Source: Prevotellaceae bacterium HUN156 (GTDB lineage Bacteria > Bacteroidota > Bacteroidia > Bacteroidales > Bacteroidaceae). Taken from it: a DNA stretch of 64,000 nucleotides. The stretch spans positions 62,001 to 126,000 of the forward strand of contig FPIT01000009.1 in NCBI GenBank assembly GCA_900119285.1, given 5' to 3'. Position numbers and translations under genes: made by a program. Each line of letters opens with the position of its first letter. The first letter of the stretch is position 1. The notes beneath the pieces were generated by a model. The model had not been told where the DNA came from, ran no database searches, and worked only from the letters and a program-made list of their open reading frames with translations. This document shows positions 21,009 through 32,108 of the stretch, piece after piece.

Positions 21009-23329
21009 TGAGAAAATATGTGTCACTGGTAGCCAGTCTTATTTGTGCCATCGGTTGGGCGCAAAATGTAAAGGTGGAGTTCTTAACTCCAGAGATTGTA
21101 CATGTGGTAAAAGGTTCTGCCACAAAGACACTGGTAGTAACTGCTCAACCTCAACAGGTGGATGTTAAGAAGAAAGAAAACTCTCTGTCTAGTAGTCGAT
21201 TGACTGTAAAGCAAGATGCACAAGGCTGTCTGACCTTCTTAACAGCCAAGGGGCAAGTGCTGCTAAAAGAAAAAGACTGTGATGTCGCTAAGGTACGTCA
21301 GACTTTTACACTTGCCAAGGATGAGGCTATCTATGGTCTTGGTACCATTCAAAATGGTAAACTCAATCGTCGTGGTGAGCATAAACGCATGGAGCAGTCT
21401 AATCTGGAGGACTTCCAAAACGTATTGCAAAGTATCAAGGGCTGGGGACTCTATTGGGAAAACTATTCTCCCACGCAGTTTGATGACGATGCTACAGGAA
21501 TGTCCTTTACCTCAGAGGCAGGTGATGGTATTGACTACTATTTTATGTATGGTGGCTCTGCTGATGGTGTAATTGCCCAGATGCGTTGGCTGACTGGTGA
21601 TGTACCTATGTTCCCGCTTTGGACTTATGGATATTGGCAGTCGAAAGAGCGCTATAAGACTGCAGCAGAAACAGAGGGTATTGTTGGCAAGTATCGTGAA
21701 CTTCAAGTGCCTTTGGATGGTATCATCCAAGATTGGCAATATTGGGGCTCTAATTACCTGTGGAATGCAATGGACTTCCTTTCGGAAGACTTCTCCAATG
21801 GCAAACAGATGATAGATAATGTACATAAGAAACATGCTCATTTTATGATATCTATTTGGGCAAGTTTCGGCCCTCAGACCCAGCAGTTCCGTGAACTGAA
21901 TGAGAAGGGACTGCTGTTACCGTTTGAAACTTGGCCTCAGAGTGGACTGTCACATATCTGGCCTCCACGTATGGATTATCCATCAGGAGTGAAAGTCTAT
22001 GATGCCTTTCATCCCGAGGCTCGCGCCATCTACTGGAAACATTTGAAACGCCTATATGATTATGGTACTGATGCCTGGTGGATGGACTCTACGGATCCTG
22101 ACTTTTTTAATCCGCGAGAGAGTGACTATGCGTATCCTGTCTATGGCGGAACTTGGCGCTCACAGCGTAATGCCTTCCCATTAGAGACAGTTCGCGGTAT
22201 CTATCAGGCTCAACGTAAGGATGACCGTGGCAAGCGCATCTTTATTATGACACGTTCATCATATGCAGGTCAGCAGCACTATGGTTCTAATATGTGGAGT
22301 GGTGACGTGAACTCATCGTGGGATATGCTGCGTAAGCAGATTCCTGCAGGACTGAGTTTCTCTCTAACAGGTAATCCTAACTTTAATACTGATATAGGTG
22401 GCTTCTTCTGCAATGCATATAATACGAAAGGCGCAGCTTCTGCACCTCGCAATCCTCAGTATCAGGAACTGTATGTTCGTTGGATGCAGTATGGACTCTT
22501 CTGCCCAGTATTCCGTAGCCATGGCGCAGATGCTCCTCGTGAGATATGGCAGTTTGGAAAGAAAGGAGAACCCGTCTATGATGCTATTGAAAAGATGATT
22601 CGTCTGCGCTATCGTTTATTACCTTATTTGTATAGTACAGCATGGCAGGTAACAAGTAATAATGACAGCTATATGCGTCCGCTTTTCAGCGACTTTCCAG
22701 CAGACAAACTTGTATGGAATTTGACCGATGAGTTTATGTTTGGTCATAGCATTCTTGCTGCTCCTATTGTTGATCCGCAGTATACGGAAGAGAAGATTAT
22801 CCGTACTGATGCTATGACAGGATGGGATCGCAAGGAGCTGAAAGTGGAAAGTGGACAGTTGAAAGTTGATTGGACTGCGCCAAAAACGGCTATGAAGTAC
22901 CTTCCTAAGGGAATTACGTGGTATGACTTCTGGACAGGTAAAATGTATAAGGGTGGCCAGCGTGTGACCATCAAGACGATGATTGACCATGTCCCCATGT
23001 TTGTACGTGCTGGTAGCATCCTTCCATTAGGTCCTGAGATGCAGTATGTAGGTGAGAAGAATTGGGAGCATTTGGAGATGCGTGTTTATCCTGGTGCAGA
23101 TGGTCATTTTACCCTCTATGAAGATGAAGGAGATAATTATAATTATGAGCGTGGCATTTATTCGACAATTGAGTTCCTATGGAACGACCATTCTCGTACT
23201 TTGACAATCTCTCAAAGAGTAGGTTCTTATCCGGGAATGCTGCAAACACGCCAGTTCACAATTATACTGCCTGATGGTAAAGAACAAACAGTTTCATATG
23301 ATGGACAACAGAAAACCGTTCGTTTCTAA
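21005..23329 (+). CDS. GH31 alpha-glycosidase, probably alpha-xylosidase
   Basis: This 774-residue secreted protein is GH31: YGLGTIQNG, the nucleophile Asp361 in [10 protein letters not shown] and the acid/base Asp434 in [12 protein letters not shown], followed by [16 protein letters not shown] and the proximal and distal beta-domains. GH31 includes alpha-glucosidases and alpha-xylosidases; in a xylan locus an alpha-xylosidase acting on alpha-linked xylose caps is the best guess. The start ATG (21005) overlaps the GH95 stop (ATGA); a second ATG at 21008 is possible. A purine-rich repeat at 22838-22875 encodes [12 protein letters not shown], which looks like an in-frame insertion. A terminator follows. 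Confidence 0.88.
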   Translation: MMRKYVSLVASLICAIGWAQNVKVEFLTPEIVHVVKGSATKTLVVTAQPQQVDVKKKENSLSSSRLTVKQDAQGCLTFLTAKGQVLLKEKDCDVAKVRQTFTLAKDEAIYGLGTIQNGKLNRRGEHKRMEQSNLEDFQNVLQSIKGWGLYWENYSPTQFDDDATGMSFTSEAGDGIDYYFMYGGSADGVIAQMRWLTGDVPMFPLWTYGYWQSKERYKTAAETEGIVGKYRELQVPLDGIIQDWQYWGSNYLWNAMDFLSEDFSNGKQMIDNVHKKHAHFMISIWASFGPQTQQFRELNEKGLLLPFETWPQSGLSHIWPPRMDYPSGVKVYDAFHPEARAIYWKHLKRLYDYGTDAWWMDSTDPDFFNPRESDYAYPVYGGTWRSQRNAFPLETVRGIYQAQRKDDRGKRIFIMTRSSYAGQQHYGSNMWSGDVNSSWDMLRKQIPAGLSFSLTGNPNFNTDIGGFFCNAYNTKGAASAPRNPQYQELYVRWMQYGLFCPVFRSHGADAPREIWQFGKKGEPVYDAIEKMIRLRYRLLPYLYSTAWQVTSNNDSYMRPLFSDFPADKLVWNLTDEFMFGHSILAAPIVDPQYTEEKIIRTDAMTGWDRKELKVESGQLKVDWTAPKTAMKYLPKGITWYDFWTGKMYKGGQRVTIKTMIDHVPMFVRAGSILPLGPEMQYVGEKNWEHLEMRVYPGADGHFTLYEDEGDNYNYERGIYSTIEFLWNDHSRTLTISQRVGSYPGMLQTRQFTIILPDGKEQTVSYDGQQKTVRF

Positions 23330-23345
23330 ATGGTATATGTGTGAA

Positions 23346-23354
23346 ATGTAACAT
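23346..23354 (+). promoter_or_regulatory. TGTTACAT-type site (reverse orientation)
   Basis: ATGTAACAT is the reverse complement of the ATGTTACAT motif found upstream of three other promoters here. It lies 70 bp upstream of the -7 element of the GH10-CE1 operon. On the minus strand it reads TGTTACATTTCACAC. Confidence 0.35.
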
Positions 23355-23378
23355 CATGATACTCTAGCAAAAGATTTT

Positions 23379-23414
23379 GTAACACCAGTCGATGCTGGTG
23401 TTACATTCTTTTTT
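23379..23414 (+). terminator. Rho-independent terminator of the CE6-CE1 to GH31 operon
   Basis: A perfect 10-bp stem (GTAACACCAG/CTGGTGTTAC) with a 6-base loop, followed by ATTCTTTTTT. Its T run touches the promoter of the next operon. Confidence 0.88.
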
Positions 23415-23415
23415 G

Positions 23416-23423
23416 TAACTTTG
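23416..23423 (+). promoter_or_regulatory. -7 element of the GH10-CE1 operon
   Basis: TAACTTTG matches TAnnTTTG and lies 43 bp before the ATG at 23466. No good TTTG -33 element is visible because that region is occupied by the terminator stem. Confidence 0.6.
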
Positions 23424-23462
23424 CAAGCGAGAAAACTATTAACATAACCTATTATTTATTGA

Positions 23463-25655
<2,193 letters not shown>

Positions 25656-25665
25656 TTAGTTAATC

Positions 25666-27774
25666 ATGAAATATCTAACCTTGGCGGCCGCCCTCATCGC
25701 TTCGATGTCGGCGGCTGCGCAAAACCCCATCATCCGCGATCAGTTTACTGCTGATCCAACAGCGCGCGTATTTAATAATAAGGTATATTTGTATCCGTCA
25801 CATGACATTGTTCCTCCGCAGGGACAACGTCAGGATTGGTTCTGCATGGAAGACTATCATGTCTTCTCGTCAGAGAATCTAACCGACTGGAAAGACCATG
25901 GTGTTATAGTCACTCAGAATAAAGTGCCCTGGGTAAGAACAGACTCTTATTCAATGTGGGCTCCTGACTGTGTAGAGCGCAATGGAAAGTATTATTTCTA
26001 CTTTCCCTCAGCACCCAAGGATGGAAGAGGCTTTGGTGTTGGTGTGGCAATAGCTGATAGTCCTGAAGGTCCATTCATCCCAGAACCAGAGCCTATCAAG
26101 GGTATTAATGGTATTGATCCTTGCGTGCTTTTGGCTTCAGATGGCAATGCTTATATCTTCTGGGGGGCTGGACGTTGTGCTAAGCTTAAGCCTAATATGA
26201 AAGAGATTGCAGACGATACTCCCAAGGAAAAAGTTAAGTTTGGTGACCGTGAGTTTGAAATGTTAGGCGTGAATTGTCTAAAAGGCTTGCCCAGTCGTCA
26301 AGCTGAAGGACCATTTGCTTTTGAATATAATGGCAATTACTATCTTACCTATCCTTATGTAAGAGAGAATACTGAGGTTCTTGGTTATGCTATGAGTAAG
26401 AATCCAATGGGCCCTTATGAGTATAAGGGCATCATCATGTCTGAGCATGAGAATGGTTGTTGGACTAATCACCATAGCATCGTTAATTACAAGGGGCAGT
26501 GGTATCTGTTCTATCATCAGAATGCCTTCTCTCCACGTGATGACAAACGTCGCTCTGTACAAATTGATAAATTGTACTTCAACCCTGATGGAACTATTCA
26601 GGAGGTGAAGAAAACCATGCGAGGCGTGGGTATCAACAAGGCTACTGAGAAGATAGAAATTGACCGTTATAGTACAGCGAGTGAAGGCGTGACATCTGAA
26701 CTTGTTGATACTGTAAATACTTTCCGTAGCTATCAGGCCAATTTGCCTAAGAAGGGTAGTTGGTTGAAGTATGCAGATGTAGACTTCAGCTGCATCAGGG
26801 ATGGTTATTTGATTATTAATGCAAAGGCTTCTGATAATACAGAACTCTGTATCCGTGAAGGCAATGCAAAAGGTAAGGTAATTGCTCGAGTTAAATTGGA
26901 GGTGAAACCAGAACAACCCGCAGGTGCTGCTGCTAATCCCATGATGGCTCGTTTCCGCAGAGATTTGAGTAATCAGTGGCTCTCGCAATCAGTTAATCTG
27001 GAGTATGTTCCAAAGGGTGTTGTTGACCTCGTTGTTACTAACGAAGGCGATGGTGCTCTTAGTGTTGACTGGGTTCAGTTCAAGAATCGTCCAGATTACT
27101 TCACAGCAGTGAAAGCTAAGGCTCCTGCTGCTAAGCCCGATGACGAAGGATTTATCCGTCGCTGGATGCTTCTGGATCCTATTGATAAACCTAATAGTGG
27201 CAATACTGTCTTTACTGATAGTTATCTGCGTGATCATTTCAACAGACAATACTTCAAGGGTCAGCAGACTATTCTGCCAAAAGATGGTCAGAAGGTTACC
27301 GCTGTGTTCCAGCAGGAGCAGGCGCCAGCTGGTTTCGGACGTGGTGCTCAACAAATGCCAGAAGGTCCTCAGGTGAAGACTGTAAAGCAGACGCTGACAT
27401 GGCATGCATTGGAGAGCAATATGTTCAATGTGAAGTTGTTCCGCTTTGCAGAGAAGTGGGGCTCTAAAGTCTATGGCGTACTCTTCTGGGCAGTTACTAT
27501 TATTGACTGTCCTGAGGATATAGAAAATGTTCGCTTAGCAGTGGGCTCAAATTCAGCTTCTATGTGGTGGCTCAATGGCGAGGAAGCTCTCTTGCTTAGT
27601 GGTGACCGTCGTATGGTAAAGGATGACGCAGTGTCACCCCGTCTCACACTGAAGAAGGGACGCAACATTCTGCGTGGTGCTATTATCAATGGCCCAGGTA
27701 TGAGTGATTTCTGTGTTCGCTTCATTGACGAGAAAGGAAATCCTGTTAAAAACTATTCAATCAACGCTCAATAA
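25666..27774 (+). CDS. GH43 arabinofuranosidase/xylosidase with CBM6-like and extra C-terminal domain
   Basis: This 702-residue secreted protein starts with a five-bladed GH43 propeller. The three expected acids are visible: base Asp30 (TADPTARV), pKa-modulating Asp151 (GIDPCVLL) and acid Glu214 (AEGPFAFEYNG). A CBM6-like sandwich follows (about 330-475), interrupted by a Pro/Ala/Met/Arg-rich segment at 415-433. Then comes a further sandwich domain of about 220 residues with a second Gln/Gly/Pro-rich insert (550-570) and a SMWWLNGEEALLL motif. The linkage cut cannot be read from sequence; arabinose removal from arabinoxylan is the likeliest role given the neighbours. The stop is 1 bp from the next ATG. 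Confidence 0.88.
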   Translation: MKYLTLAAALIASMSAAAQNPIIRDQFTADPTARVFNNKVYLYPSHDIVPPQGQRQDWFCMEDYHVFSSENLTDWKDHGVIVTQNKVPWVRTDSYSMWAPDCVERNGKYYFYFPSAPKDGRGFGVGVAIADSPEGPFIPEPEPIKGINGIDPCVLLASDGNAYIFWGAGRCAKLKPNMKEIADDTPKEKVKFGDREFEMLGVNCLKGLPSRQAEGPFAFEYNGNYYLTYPYVRENTEVLGYAMSKNPMGPYEYKGIIMSEHENGCWTNHHSIVNYKGQWYLFYHQNAFSPRDDKRRSVQIDKLYFNPDGTIQEVKKTMRGVGINKATEKIEIDRYSTASEGVTSELVDTVNTFRSYQANLPKKGSWLKYADVDFSCIRDGYLIINAKASDNTELCIREGNAKGKVIARVKLEVKPEQPAGAAANPMMARFRRDLSNQWLSQSVNLEYVPKGVVDLVVTNEGDGALSVDWVQFKNRPDYFTAVKAKAPAAKPDDEGFIRRWMLLDPIDKPNSGNTVFTDSYLRDHFNRQYFKGQQTILPKDGQKVTAVFQQEQAPAGFGRGAQQMPEGPQVKTVKQTLTWHALESNMFNVKLFRFAEKWGSKVYGVLFWAVTIIDCPEDIENVRLAVGSNSASMWWLNGEEALLLSGDRRMVKDDAVSPRLTLKKGRNILRGAIINGPGMSDFCVRFIDEKGNPVKNYSINAQ

Positions 27775-27775
27775 A

Positions 27776-29227
27776 ATGAAAAAACTATATAGTATTCTTG
27801 CGGCCTTGACACTTTCTGTGGCTGCTAATGCACAAGTCGGTGCACCTTATATTCACGACCCCTCGACCCTCGCTGAGTGCGAAGGTAAATGGTATACCTT
27901 CGGAACGGGTGGTGGCGGTCTTATCAGTGAAGACGGCTGGACATGGAACAGTGGCGCTGAACGCCCAGGTGGTGGTGCAGCTCCTGACATTATAAAGATC
28001 GGTGACCGCTATCTCTGTATCTATGGCGCTACAGGTGGTGGACTCGGAGGTGGTCACAGTGGTCGCATTCTTACCATGTGGAACAAGACTCTGGATCCCA
28101 AGAGCCCTGATTTTAAATGGTCTGAAGCTGTTGAGGTATGTAATAGCGACGGTATGGAAGATCAGGATGCCATTGACCCAGGTATATTGCTTGACCCCAC
28201 TACAGGACGTCTGTGGGTAAGCTATGGAACTTATTTCGGAACTATCCGTCTCATAGAATTGGATCCTAAGACAGGTTATCGCGTCAATGGTAACAAGGAG
28301 AAGGATATTGCAATTGACTGTGAGGCAACTGACCTTATCTATCGTAATGGTTGGTACTATCTCTTGGGTACTCATGGTACCTGCTGTGATGGTGTGAACT
28401 CTACTTATAACATCGTAGTAGGTCGTTCGCGTAGTGTAGAAGGTCCTTATATTGATAATGTAGGTCGTGATATGTATCATGGCGGAGGTCGTATGGCTAT
28501 TGGCGCTCGTAATCGTAGAGCTGGTGCCGGACACTTCGGACGTACTATTGTCGACGAGGGCGTTGAGGTGGCTTCGTTCCACTGGGAGGCTGACTTTGAT
28601 TTAGGAGGTCGTTCTACATTGGCTATCCTTCCTTTGTTGTGGAAGAACGATTGGCCTTATGCTGGCGAACAGATTACAGACGGTGTCTATGAGATTGAGA
28701 GCGAGCGTCGTGGCTATTCTTTGGAGATGGCTGTTGATTTCGTTCGCATGCAGACTGCACGTCAGGGATGGTTCAACCGCAATCAGGCTCAAGAAGCTCC
28801 CAAGCCCGTAGCTAACCAAACATTGGCAGAGGTTGAGGGCACATGGCCTAAAGGCGATGTTGCTGTACGTTGTGGTGACTATATGTTCCGCCCACATCAG
28901 CGTTGGCAGGTTACACCTGTTCCTCAGAAGGGTGGTACTATTTGCGGTCCACTCTATACTATTCGCATTTCTGGTACCAATCGTGCTTTGACAGCTACCG
29001 ACAATCTGGAAGTTGTAACTAAGGACTTTGCTGATCTTGATGAGCAGCTTTGGCGTATAGAACAACTTACTGACGGAACATATCGCATTATGCCTTATGT
29101 GATTCCTGGACAGCAGGGTAAGAACCAGAAGTATTGTCTTTACTCAGCTGCCGATAGTACACCAACACTGGCTGTTTACGACTTTAATAGTGACAACTCT
29201 AAATGGAATCTGAAGGATAAGCAATAA
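27776..29227 (+). CDS. GH43 arabinanase/arabinofuranosidase-like enzyme with C-terminal trefoil-like domain
   Basis: This 483-residue secreted protein has an arabinanase-like GH43 propeller with base Asp28 (IHDPSTLAECEGKWY), Asp134 (AIDPGILLD) and acid Glu183 (DCEATDLIYRNGWYYLL). The C-terminal 130 residues (LWRIEQLTDGTYRI repeats) resemble a ricin-type trefoil. I placed the start at 27776 (MKKLYSILAA, signal peptide ending ANAQ), because the frame open upstream lies inside the previous gene. It is translationally coupled to the previous GH43. The exact activity is uncertain: the fold suits endo-arabinanase, but the xylan context suggests an arabinoxylan role. Confidence 0.85.
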   Translation: MKKLYSILAALTLSVAANAQVGAPYIHDPSTLAECEGKWYTFGTGGGGLISEDGWTWNSGAERPGGGAAPDIIKIGDRYLCIYGATGGGLGGGHSGRILTMWNKTLDPKSPDFKWSEAVEVCNSDGMEDQDAIDPGILLDPTTGRLWVSYGTYFGTIRLIELDPKTGYRVNGNKEKDIAIDCEATDLIYRNGWYYLLGTHGTCCDGVNSTYNIVVGRSRSVEGPYIDNVGRDMYHGGGRMAIGARNRRAGAGHFGRTIVDEGVEVASFHWEADFDLGGRSTLAILPLLWKNDWPYAGEQITDGVYEIESERRGYSLEMAVDFVRMQTARQGWFNRNQAQEAPKPVANQTLAEVEGTWPKGDVAVRCGDYMFRPHQRWQVTPVPQKGGTICGPLYTIRISGTNRALTATDNLEVVTKDFADLDEQLWRIEQLTDGTYRIMPYVIPGQQGKNQKYCLYSAADSTPTLAVYDFNSDNSKWNLKDKQ

Positions 29228-29264
29228 GATTTTCAGAGAGTTATAATCAACAAACAAATACGGA

Positions 29265-32081
29265 ATGATAAAAAAACTTCTATTTTCCTTTTTGTTATGT
29301 ACCCCATTAGCTATGTCTGCACAAAATCCCTTTGTGCAGACATGGTGTACTAGTGACCCTGCTCCTATGGTACATAACGGTACAATGTATGTATACACCG
29401 GTCATGATGAGGATGGTGCCGATTTCTTCTGGATGCAAGAGTGGCGCGTGTACTCTACTCAAGACATGGTAAACTGGCAAGACCACGGGTCTCCTTTAGC
29501 ACTGGAGAGTTTCTCTTGGGCTGATGATCGTGCTTGGGCCAGTCAGTGTGTTGAGCGCGATGGCAAGTTCTATTGGTATATCTGTGCTCACTCAAAGTTG
29601 TCGGGTGGTATGGCTATTGGTGTTGCTGTCAGTGATTCACCAACAGGACCTTTCCGCGATGCACTGGGAAAGCCTCTCTTTGAGAATGGCTCTTGGGATC
29701 ATATTGACCCAACTGTGCTCATTGACGACGATGGTCAGGCATGGCTGATGTGGGGTAATCCACAGTGCTATTATCTGAAACTTAACCGCGATATGATTTC
29801 ATATAGTGGTGAGTTAGGTCGTCTTGATATGACTGAGGAGGCTTTTGGTGGACCAATCATGAGCAAACGTGAAAAGGGAAAGAAGTATAAAGACTCTTAT
29901 GTAGAAGGTCCTTGGCTTTCTAAACGCAATGGCGTCTATCAGTTGTTGTATGCGGCAGGTGGCGTTCCGGAACATATTAGCTATAGTACAGCTCCATCTC
30001 CTACTGGACCTTGGAAATATGCTGGTGAGATTATGCCCCTCAGTGATACAAAGTCATTTACTAATCACTGTGGTGTTGCTGATTTTAAAGGACATAGCTA
30101 TTTCTTCTACCATACAGGAAAGCTGCCCAATGGAGGCGGTTTTGGACGTAGCGTAGCTGTTGAAGAATTTAAGTATAACGCAGATGGTTCATTCCCAACA
30201 ATCCTGCCAACCGATGAGGGTGTGAAGCCTGTGGCTAAGTTTGACCCTTATCGTAGGGTAGAAGCTGAGACGATGGCTTTCTCTAAAGGCGTGAAGACGG
30301 AGCAAAATGATGAGGTTGGTGTTTATGTTACCGACATCCACAATGGTGATTATATCAAGTTGCAAAACGTACATCTATGCTATAAGACTCCTCGTACCTT
30401 CACGGCTCGTGTTGCCAGTGGATTACGTGGTGGCCAGATTGAAATCCGTCTTGATAGCCTTGGAGGTGAACTCCTCGGAACATTGGACGTTCCTGGTACT
30501 GGCGGTTGGGAGAAATGGCAAACGATTACGACCGATTTACCAGAACTTGACAGCTATCCCTCTCGCCTGCATACTCGTGACTTGTATTTGGTGTTCAAGG
30601 GACGTAAGGGACCAAAGCTCTTTAACTTCGACTGGTGGGAGATGCGTGGAATAGAGCAGGTCAATATGCCGCTCTTCCAAACTAAGTACACTGCTGACCC
30701 CTCACCATTGGTGGTTGGTGATACCTTATTCTTATATACCTCACACGATGCCTCTCCAGAGGATATTCCTGATGAGAATGAGAAGAACTCTGCAGGTTTC
30801 TTTATGTATGACTGGTTACTATGGTCTACCACCGATATGGTTAACTGGACTGAGCATGGTGCAGTAGCCTCGCTGAAAGAATTCTCATGGCGTTCTCGTG
30901 AGAATGGTGCGTGGGCTATTCAAACCGTTGAACGCAATGGTAAGTACTACCTTTATGCTCCACTACATGGTCATGGCATAGGTGTGTTGGTGGCAGATTC
31001 TCCTTATGGACCATTTAAGGATCCCCTCGGTGAACCATTGGTTTGGCAGAAGGAACATTGGGATGATATTGATCCTACTGTATATACCGATGACGATGGT
31101 CAGGCTTATATGTATTGGGGAAATCCTCATGTCTATTATACCAAGTTGAATAAAGACATGATTTCTACACAAGGCGATATTCACGTACTAAATCCTCAGG
31201 ATGGTATGATGCGTCCCGTCAAGGCTGAAGGTGCTAAGATTAATCTCAGAGCGCCTTGGAGTGAGAAGGCTGGATGGGCTGTAAAAAACTATCAGGAAGG
31301 TCCTTGGTTATATAAACGTAATGGTCATTATTATCTCGGCTATGCTACCACCTGTTGTCCTGAAGCTCTTGGCTATGCTATGAGCGATAAGCCTACAGGT
31401 CCATGGGAATGGAAAGGCTATATTATGGAACCTACTCAGCGCGACCGCGGTAATCATCCTGGTATTTGTGATTTTAAGGGTCACTCCTATGTGTTCGGCC
31501 AGAACTACGATTTGATGCACTTAGATACTTATATTCATCACGAGCGTCGCAGTGTATCGGCTACAGAGATTACCTACAACGCCGATGGCACCATTCAGAA
31601 GGTTCCTTACTGGATGGATCAACAGCCTATGAAGCAGTTGCACTGGCTCAATCCTTATCAGCGTGTTGAAGCAGAGACAATGAACTGGGGGTATGGCTTG
31701 AAGAGTGCAAAGATGGGTATTGCGAATACTGGTGTGGTAAAGGATATGCCTGCATCTACTGGTAAACGCAATATGTATATCTTCGACATTAATGATGGTG
31801 AGTATATTCGCTTGCGTGGTGTTGACTTTGGTCAGGGAGCTAAGCAATTCAATATCATTGCTGCTGCCGCTGCCAATGCAGGTTGTACTGTTACATTGCG
31901 CATTGATAGTCAGAAAGGTGAGGTTATCGGTATTGCTACCATCAAAAGCAATGGTTCTATAGACAAGTATAAGTCTTTCACTGCTAAGGTAAAGAACGCA
32001 AGAGGTGTACATGACTTGTATCTCTGTTTTGATAAGGCACAAGGCGATGTACATCTGGACTGGTGGACGTTTAAACATTAA
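29265..32081 (+). CDS. Tandem GH43-CBM6-GH43-CBM6 double enzyme
   Basis: This 938-residue secreted protein contains two full GH43 propellers, each followed by a CBM6-like domain. Copy 1 (22-325) has Asp31 (TSDPAPMV), Asp148 (HIDPTVLIDDDGQ) and Glu214 (VEGPWLSKRNG). Copy 2 (470-800) has Asp478 (TADPSPLV), Asp603 (DIDPTVYTDDDGQ) and Glu678 (QEGPWLYKRNG). Both keep all three catalytic acids. The CBM6 parts (YRRVEAETM at 329 and YQRVEAETM later) end in FNFDWWEM and VHLDWWTF strands. The halves are clearly related and probably arose by duplication of a whole GH43-CBM6 gene. Likely an arabinofuranosidase or xylosidase on decorated xylo-oligosaccharides. Confidence 0.88.
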   Translation: MIKKLLFSFLLCTPLAMSAQNPFVQTWCTSDPAPMVHNGTMYVYTGHDEDGADFFWMQEWRVYSTQDMVNWQDHGSPLALESFSWADDRAWASQCVERDGKFYWYICAHSKLSGGMAIGVAVSDSPTGPFRDALGKPLFENGSWDHIDPTVLIDDDGQAWLMWGNPQCYYLKLNRDMISYSGELGRLDMTEEAFGGPIMSKREKGKKYKDSYVEGPWLSKRNGVYQLLYAAGGVPEHISYSTAPSPTGPWKYAGEIMPLSDTKSFTNHCGVADFKGHSYFFYHTGKLPNGGGFGRSVAVEEFKYNADGSFPTILPTDEGVKPVAKFDPYRRVEAETMAFSKGVKTEQNDEVGVYVTDIHNGDYIKLQNVHLCYKTPRTFTARVASGLRGGQIEIRLDSLGGELLGTLDVPGTGGWEKWQTITTDLPELDSYPSRLHTRDLYLVFKGRKGPKLFNFDWWEMRGIEQVNMPLFQTKYTADPSPLVVGDTLFLYTSHDASPEDIPDENEKNSAGFFMYDWLLWSTTDMVNWTEHGAVASLKEFSWRSRENGAWAIQTVERNGKYYLYAPLHGHGIGVLVADSPYGPFKDPLGEPLVWQKEHWDDIDPTVYTDDDGQAYMYWGNPHVYYTKLNKDMISTQGDIHVLNPQDGMMRPVKAEGAKINLRAPWSEKAGWAVKNYQEGPWLYKRNGHYYLGYATTCCPEALGYAMSDKPTGPWEWKGYIMEPTQRDRGNHPGICDFKGHSYVFGQNYDLMHLDTYIHHERRSVSATEITYNADGTIQKVPYWMDQQPMKQLHWLNPYQRVEAETMNWGYGLKSAKMGIANTGVVKDMPASTGKRNMYIFDINDGEYIRLRGVDFGQGAKQFNIIAAAAANAGCTVTLRIDSQKGEVIGIATIKSNGSIDKYKSFTAKVKNARGVHDLYLCFDKAQGDVHLDWWTFKH

Positions 32082-32108
32082 TATTCTCATTAAAAATAAT
32101 AATACACT

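Noticed and set aside
27785..28582. Minus-strand open frame of 265 codons opposite the arabinanase-like GH43
   Set aside because: Thr/Ile/Ser-rich composition typical of an antisense shadow; the plus-strand gene has intact catalytic motifs.
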